From: Arcticibacterium sp964021845
Lineage (GTDB): Bacteria; Bacteroidota; Bacteroidia; Cytophagales; Spirosomataceae
Assembly (NCBI RefSeq): GCF_964021845.1
Contig: NZ_CAXHZC010000001.1
Location: 1,054,001 to 1,118,000, forward strand
Length of the DNA stretch: 64,000 bases
Reading direction: 5' to 3'
This document shows positions 60,047 through 64,000 of this stretch, piece after piece. The position numbers and the translations under genes were made by a program. The notes beneath the pieces are model-generated. The model did not search any database. It had not been told where the DNA came from and worked only from the letters and a program-made list of their open reading frames with translations. How positions within the stretch are numbered: the first letter of the stretch is position 1; each line of letters starts with the position of its first letter.

Positions 60047-60784
60047 TTACCAGGGAATTTCACCTGTTTCAGGATTCGTTTCTTCACTAAAAAACTTACC
60101 TGTTGGACCATCTTTGTCTATCAAAGCATATTTCACAATTCGACTTCCTGCAACTTCTACATCTCCGCCATTTTGGAAAGTAAAATCAGTGCTTGTATAC
60201 CCCGGACAAACTGCATTTACTTTAAAATTTGTCTCGCGTAATTCATAGGCCAACTGAATGGTATACATATTTAAAGCGGCTTTTGAAGCACCATAAACTG
60301 CATATTTTGCAAAGTCATAAGCGGGCCAACTTGGGTTACTTTGCAGCGAAAGAGACCCTACACTAGTACTTACGTTTACAATCCTTGGTTCAGGCGATTT
60401 TTGCAATAAATCAATAAACGCCTTTGTAACTCTTGCCACACCAAATACATTGGTATTAAATGCTGCCATAAACTGGTCTGAACTGGATTCAAGTGCCGTG
60501 TAAGGACTACCACCGTTAATACCAGCATTATTGATAAGTATATCCAAAGAGTCCGTTTTTTTGTCTATCTCTTCGCGAGCAGCCCTCACAGAGTTTTCAT
60601 CCGTGACATCCAATTGAATTACTTCTACATTGATTAACCCTTCCTGCTTTAATTTTTCTATTGCTTCTTTGCCTTTATTTAAATCTCTACTTCCCAGATA
60701 GACGTAAAACTCCTTTTGTAATAGTTGCTTAGCTGTTTCTAAACCAATGCCTTTATTGGCTCCTGTAATTAATACTTTTTTCAT
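60047..60784 (-). CDS. SDR-family oxidoreductase
   Basis: 245 aa classical short-chain dehydrogenase. NAD(P)-binding TGANKGIGLETAKQ at the N-terminus, NNAG, then catalytic Ser (STSVGSL) and YGASK (Tyr-x-x-x-Lys, about 60% along). Substrate unknown. The GSRDLNKG pattern suggests NADPH preference. A perfect 16-bp palindrome lies 57 nt upstream of its start, so it is probably controlled by the adjacent Crp/Fnr protein. Confidence 0.9.
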   Translation of the reverse strand: MKKVLITGANKGIGLETAKQLLQKEFYVYLGSRDLNKGKEAIEKLKQEGLINVEVIQLDVTDENSVRAAREEIDKKTDSLDILINNAGINGGSPYTALESSSDQFMAAFNTNVFGVARVTKAFIDLLQKSPEPRIVNVSTSVGSLSLQSNPSWPAYDFAKYAVYGASKAALNMYTIQLAYELRETNFKVNAVCPGYTSTDFTFQNGGDVEVAGSRIVKYALIDKDGPTGKFFSEETNPETGEIPW

Positions 60785-60840
60785 TTTTCTTTGTTTTAAA
60801 AATTAATGAAACAAAGTTCTCCTGATTAAAAATGAAATGA

Positions 60841-60856
60841 TTTACCATATGGTAAA
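60841..60856. promoter_or_regulatory. operator-like palindrome TTTACCATATGGTAAA
   Basis: A perfect 16-bp palindrome between the crp-like and SDR genes. A close variant lies before the crp-like gene and a third at 44104. Confidence 0.65.
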
Positions 60857-60863
60857 AAAGCAA

Positions 60864-61430
60864 TTATCTGATATTTTTCCTGATTCTGCTTAATGATTGC
60901 TGTGTAACGCCTAAATAAGAAGCAATGTATGCCAGAGGAACGCGATTAAGAAGCGTTGGATAGTTTTCCATAAATTCTAAATAACGTGTAGTGGCGTCTT
61001 GCGAAATGACAGGTCCTTTTCTCGATTTTTGATGCATACATATTTGCACCATCTTGTTTTTTATCTTGTCCCAACCAACAATGATTTTGGAAAGTTCTTC
61101 CCAGTTTTGTTTAGAAAACACAATGAGTTTACAATCGGTACAAGCCTGTAGATAATCAGAAGAAACGGTATCTGCCTCAAAGTTGACATAGTCGACCATC
61201 AAACTATTTTCCCTAATAAAGCAACGCGTAATTTCCTCTCCTTTATTGTTATAATAACAACCACGAACTACACCTTTTACCACAAAGCCAACTTGTTTAG
61301 GCACTTTTCCTGCTTCCGAAAAGTACGCATCTTTTTTAAGGTCAAATTCCTTTGATTTGCTTATGACAAGGTCAATCTGCTGTTTATTTAAGCTTCCAAA
61401 TTGTAAGATATATGCTATCAATTCTTTCAT
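60864..61430 (-). CDS. Crp/Fnr family transcriptional regulator
   Basis: 188 aa. N-terminal cNMP-binding-like barrel (LKKDAYFSEAGKVPKQVGFVVKGVVRG) and C-terminal HTH (PLAYIASYLGVTQQSLSRIRKNIR). The recognition helix resembles that of the regulator at 43523 (ASYLGITNISLSRLRK). It lacks obvious cAMP-contacting residues, so the signal is unknown. Palindromic sites occur 34 nt upstream of its own start and before the SDR gene, so autoregulation is likely. Confidence 0.9.
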   Translation of the reverse strand: MKELIAYILQFGSLNKQQIDLVISKSKEFDLKKDAYFSEAGKVPKQVGFVVKGVVRGCYYNNKGEEITRCFIRENSLMVDYVNFEADTVSSDYLQACTDCKLIVFSKQNWEELSKIIVGWDKIKNKMVQICMHQKSRKGPVISQDATTRYLEFMENYPTLLNRVPLAYIASYLGVTQQSLSRIRKNIR

Positions 61431-61463
61431 AGCCGCAAGTTCAAAACTATAAAATACTATTGA

Positions 61464-61479
61464 TTTATCATTTGGTAAA
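61464..61479. promoter_or_regulatory. operator-like site TTTATCATTTGGTAAA
   Basis: A near-palindrome, 14 of 16 bases matching 60841-60856, 34 nt upstream of the crp-like start. Confidence 0.6.
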
Positions 61480-61664
61480 AAGTACTTGTTCCACTAAATG
61501 AAGTTTAAGTTCTAATCTATCAAATCTTCCCTACTCCTCATAATACTCCTTTAAAACAATGTTCTTATTCGCTGTCAGCCTGTTTAGTTCACTTAAAATG
61601 TAATATCTGTGCATAAAACCACTATTCTTTTGCCTTGCTGTTCAGCTACTTTCATAATATTGTT

Positions 61665-62993
61665 TTATTCATTCTTACTTAGGGGTTTATTACTTAACGC
61701 TCCATAAAACTTATTAAAAATTACACTTGCGGTTAGGTCACCCGTTACGTTTACGGCTGTTCTAAACATTCCTAAAATTCTATCAATACCAATAATCACA
61801 ATAAGTCCATCTATTGGAATACCGACGCTTTGCAGCACTGATGCCAAAATGATAACGCCTCCCCCAGGAATGGCTGGCGTTCCTATAGATGCCGCCACCA
61901 CGGTAAAGGTAATTAATACTAAATTTATAAGCGATAGTTCCACACCATAAGCTTGTGCCATAAACAAGGTGGTGACGCACTGAAATAAGGCCGTGCCATC
62001 CATATTTATAGTGGCTCCTACTGGAATCACAAAATCACTGATATTAGAAGATACGCCAAGCTTTTGGTCGGCGGTTTTCATGGAAAGAGGCATTACCGCT
62101 GCAGAACTAGCCGTAGAAAAAGCCAAGAGTTGCGGCTCACGTATCAAACTTAAAAATGTGAAAGGGTTTCTTCTGGTAACTAAAAACACCATGAGTACAT
62201 AGAAAATGACTAAGAATGTTAAACCCAAAATTACCACAAGCATGTAGTAGCCCAAGCCAAGAAATATTTCAATACCAATTTTAGACAATAATGCCGCCAT
62301 TAAGCCAAATACAGCATAAGGCACCAGCATCATAGCCCATGACACCACTATCATGCATATTTTTTGAATGGCTTCCACAAAACGAATAATAGGACTGGCA
62401 GTATCGGATTTTAACTGTGTGATGGCTACGCCAATTATGATGGTAAATATCACTACACCCAGCATTTCTCCCATTAAAATGGATTCTAAGGGATTGTTTG
62501 GAATAAGTTTAGAGATAGCTTCAGGAATATTATCAATGATGTTGGGCTGCTGTTCTGCTGTTTCTAATGCTTTTTCTCCACTGTTGGGAAAGCCCCCAAG
62601 CTTGAAAATATATTGCCCTGGTTTCATGATAAGCGTAACCACCAGCCCAATACTGATAGCAATAATGGTAGTAAATATGAAATACAGTAAAAGCCTTATA
62701 CCAAAAGTTTTAAGGTTGTCTGAGGTGTTTCCTATAATTCCTGAAATGATGGAGGCAAATATCAAGGGAATCATAATCATCTGAACCAGTCGCATAAATA
62801 TTTGACCTGGAAGGTCAAGCCAATTAGCGAGTGACAAGCTAAGGCTCTCAGAAACGAAGCCAGAAGAAGGATTTATTAAAATACCAAGCCCAGCACCCAA
62901 AAACAGTCCTATGATTACTTTAAGCCATAAACGGCCTTTAATAAGCCTATCTAAATGAACCGATAAATTATTAAGAGGTCTTAGTTCTATCAT
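61665..62993 (-). CDS. dicarboxylate/amino acid:cation symporter (DAACS)
   Basis: 442 aa with ~8 transmembrane helices and two re-entrant loops. Motifs: STASSAAVMPLSMK (the serine-rich loop), TINMDGTALFQCV (the NMDGT signature), ASIGTPAIPGGGVI. It imports glutamate, aspartate or C4-dicarboxylates with Na+ or H+. It lies in the block between copies 2 and 3 of the transporter 3' end; no operator seen before it. Confidence 0.93.
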   Translation of the reverse strand: MIELRPLNNLSVHLDRLIKGRLWLKVIIGLFLGAGLGILINPSSGFVSESLSLSLANWLDLPGQIFMRLVQMIMIPLIFASIISGIIGNTSDNLKTFGIRLLLYFIFTTIIAISIGLVVTLIMKPGQYIFKLGGFPNSGEKALETAEQQPNIIDNIPEAISKLIPNNPLESILMGEMLGVVIFTIIIGVAITQLKSDTASPIIRFVEAIQKICMIVVSWAMMLVPYAVFGLMAALLSKIGIEIFLGLGYYMLVVILGLTFLVIFYVLMVFLVTRRNPFTFLSLIREPQLLAFSTASSAAVMPLSMKTADQKLGVSSNISDFVIPVGATINMDGTALFQCVTTLFMAQAYGVELSLINLVLITFTVVAASIGTPAIPGGGVIILASVLQSVGIPIDGLIVIIGIDRILGMFRTAVNVTGDLTASVIFNKFYGALSNKPLSKNE

Positions 62994-63095
62994 TATAAAT
63001 TTCTAGGAATATATGCCAAAGGATTAAAGATGCTAGATAGAGAATAACATCTATTTTTTTTATGTCTTACATCATAAAAGGGGAATTTGTCTTAG
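62994..63095. other. short gap before copy 3
   Basis: A/T-rich and without a gene. Homology to the transporter begins abruptly at about 63096. Confidence 0.4.
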
Positions 63096-63218
63096 AAGTG
63101 GTATCTGGATGAACATTCTGTCCATTTTGTTCCTGACCATCATGGTTTATTATATGCTACCGCTAGTTTGGGGCTTTGATTCTGGGGATTTTAGGGAGTT
63201 TGTTAGGGTGAAGTGAGA
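63096..63218 (+). pseudogene. transporter 3' end, copy 3 (shorter fragment)
   Basis: 123 bp matching the end of copies 1 and 2, no gaps. Hand count: 9 differences from copy 1 and 7 from copy 2. It keeps the reading frame and stop (last residues GIWMNILSILFLTIMVYYML...). It ends at GTGAGA like the others. Confidence 0.85.
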
Positions 63219-63344
63219 TGGATAGGCCGCTTTCCCTTTTAATCCTTGGTGTTCAATAATTTAAGATAACTTGGAGTAAAGTAATACTTCGTATAATAAT
63301 AGTAGCGGACTCGAATAAATTAACTTTTCATATAAACAAAGACT

Positions 63345-64000
63345 TTATTTCAATTTTATTTCAACAGAGTTTTCGGTCATGTTAAATTTTTGCATAACAT
63401 TACCGATTCTTGTCATACAGTTGGAAGCTGAAATATTTATGTGAATAAAAAGTAGGTCGTCGTGAAGTTCTTTTTCTTTATCCCAAACTTTTCCACTAAA
63501 TGTTTTATACCGACTTGATAATTCAACTTTAGCATCAATTAATTCTTTTAAAGAACTCCATTTTATAATTGTTTCATCTCTTCTAAATAATTCTGTTTGA
63601 TTGTCAAGTATAAATTCAAAATCATAAGCTGGATTATCCTTTTGATATTTAAGAAACTTAATAAAGACATCCTGCCAAGTTTTAACTTTAATGATATCTT
63701 CATTGATATGAAGTTCTACAGGCTTGTTGCCCTCAGCCATTTCGCCTGCGTCTGAATCCAAAGGTGAAAAAGAAGTATTTTCAATTTTTTGAGTGTTCCA
63801 ATTTGCTTTCTCCTTAAATTCTTCTGGTAATGGAAATGTTGATAAAAACCACTTTACCATATTTAATTGATGCTCCTTTATACTATCTTCATTCCAGGTA
63901 TTTCTATTAATAACATCTAGTCTATAATTTAGAGAAGATGTTACTAATTTTCTTTTCTTTTCTTCAAAAGATTTATTTCCAATTTCACTGTTGAATTCAG
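63345..64000 (-). CDS. GmrSD/DUF262-DUF1524-like HNH nuclease, C-terminal part
   Basis: The reading frame is open to the right edge, past the first ATG at 63860, so the 5' part is outside the window. The first visible residues, EFNSEIGNKSFEEKRKLVTSSL, look like the DUF1524 HNH segment that follows the IGNLTLL motif in GmrSD-type modification-dependent restriction enzymes. A ~150-residue extra C-terminal domain follows (VKTWQDVFIKFLKYQKDN, FRRDETIIKWSSLKEL). Catalytic His-Asn residues would lie to the right. It is a candidate defence gene just past copy 3. Confidence 0.6.
   Translation of the reverse strand, partial: EFNSEIGNKSFEEKKRKLVTSSLNYRLDVINRNTWNEDSIKEHQLNMVKWFLSTFPLPEEFKEKANWNTQKIENTSFSPLDSDAGEMAEGNKPVELHINEDIIKVKTWQDVFIKFLKYQKDNPAYDFEFILDNQTELFRRDETIIKWSSLKELIDAKVELSSRYKTFSGKVWDKEKELHDDLLFIHINISASNCMTRIGNVMQKFNMTENSVEIKLK

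Overview
The window is AT-rich chromosomal DNA from a Bacteroidota bacterium, most likely a member of the Cytophagales. Support for this comes from gene content (DUF5723 and PF14121-type outer-membrane proteins, a short eukaryote-like GSII glutamine synthetase, DUF4159, DUF6580, a collagen-like lipoprotein), from many starts preceded by the Bacteroidota -7 box TAnnTTTG, and from the lack of Shine-Dalgarno sequences. The assignment below phylum level is inference.

Left part (1-35 kb). This is mostly ordinary chromosome. It holds the end of tex, a trehalose module (fused OtsA-OtsB head-to-head with a GH15 glucosidase), a desaturase, an rsmE/DUF4159 operon, an LtaS-like sulfatase-fold protein, glutamine synthetase, mtaB, a two-cluster ferredoxin, an acyl-CoA reductase and pyrophosphatase. 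A diheme cytochrome of the SO2930 type (17.0 kb) and a secreted parallel beta-helix protein (25.2 kb) are a known two-gene partnership, here split by about 7 kb. Between them is a sialidase-like / aldolase / Na+-symporter operon. From 27.6 to 34.9 kb lies a cluster of two ATP-grasp-type proteins, a GCS2 carboxylate-amine ligase, a class I glutamine amidotransferase, a class III aminotransferase and two esterase-fold hydrolases. It looks like an uncharacterised amide-bond-forming pathway.

Middle part (35-48 kb). This is accessory DNA: a truncated RelE/ParE toxin with its antitoxin, an orphan antitoxin relative, REP-like hairpin repeats, integrase and IS91-like relics, and a cassette-like stretch of short genes (Imm53, DUF3828, unknowns, a sulfatase) separated by attC-like imperfect hairpins. 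It starts next to the C-terminal remnant of a tyrosine recombinase (41.4 kb) and ends at the 3' side of a tRNA-Lys gene (47.9 kb).

Right part (48-64 kb). Core genes return (DUF5723, DUF6580, DUF4286, putative porin, lpxK, dipeptide epimerase, hemF, hisC), then an SLC13-type transporter at 57.6 kb. The 3' end of that transporter gene occurs three times (58.9, 59.8 and 63.1 kb). The copies bracket a toxin-antitoxin pair, then an SDR / Crp-Fnr / DAACS-symporter block, and beyond the last copy a DUF1524/GmrSD-like nuclease gene runs off the edge. The differences between the complete copy and the second copy are almost all synonymous, which points to serial arrival of elements that rebuild the gene end. 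A shared palindrome, TTTAYCATWTGGTAAA, lies beside both Crp/Fnr regulator genes and is probably their operator.

All family names come from reading the translated sequence by eye. No database search was possible.
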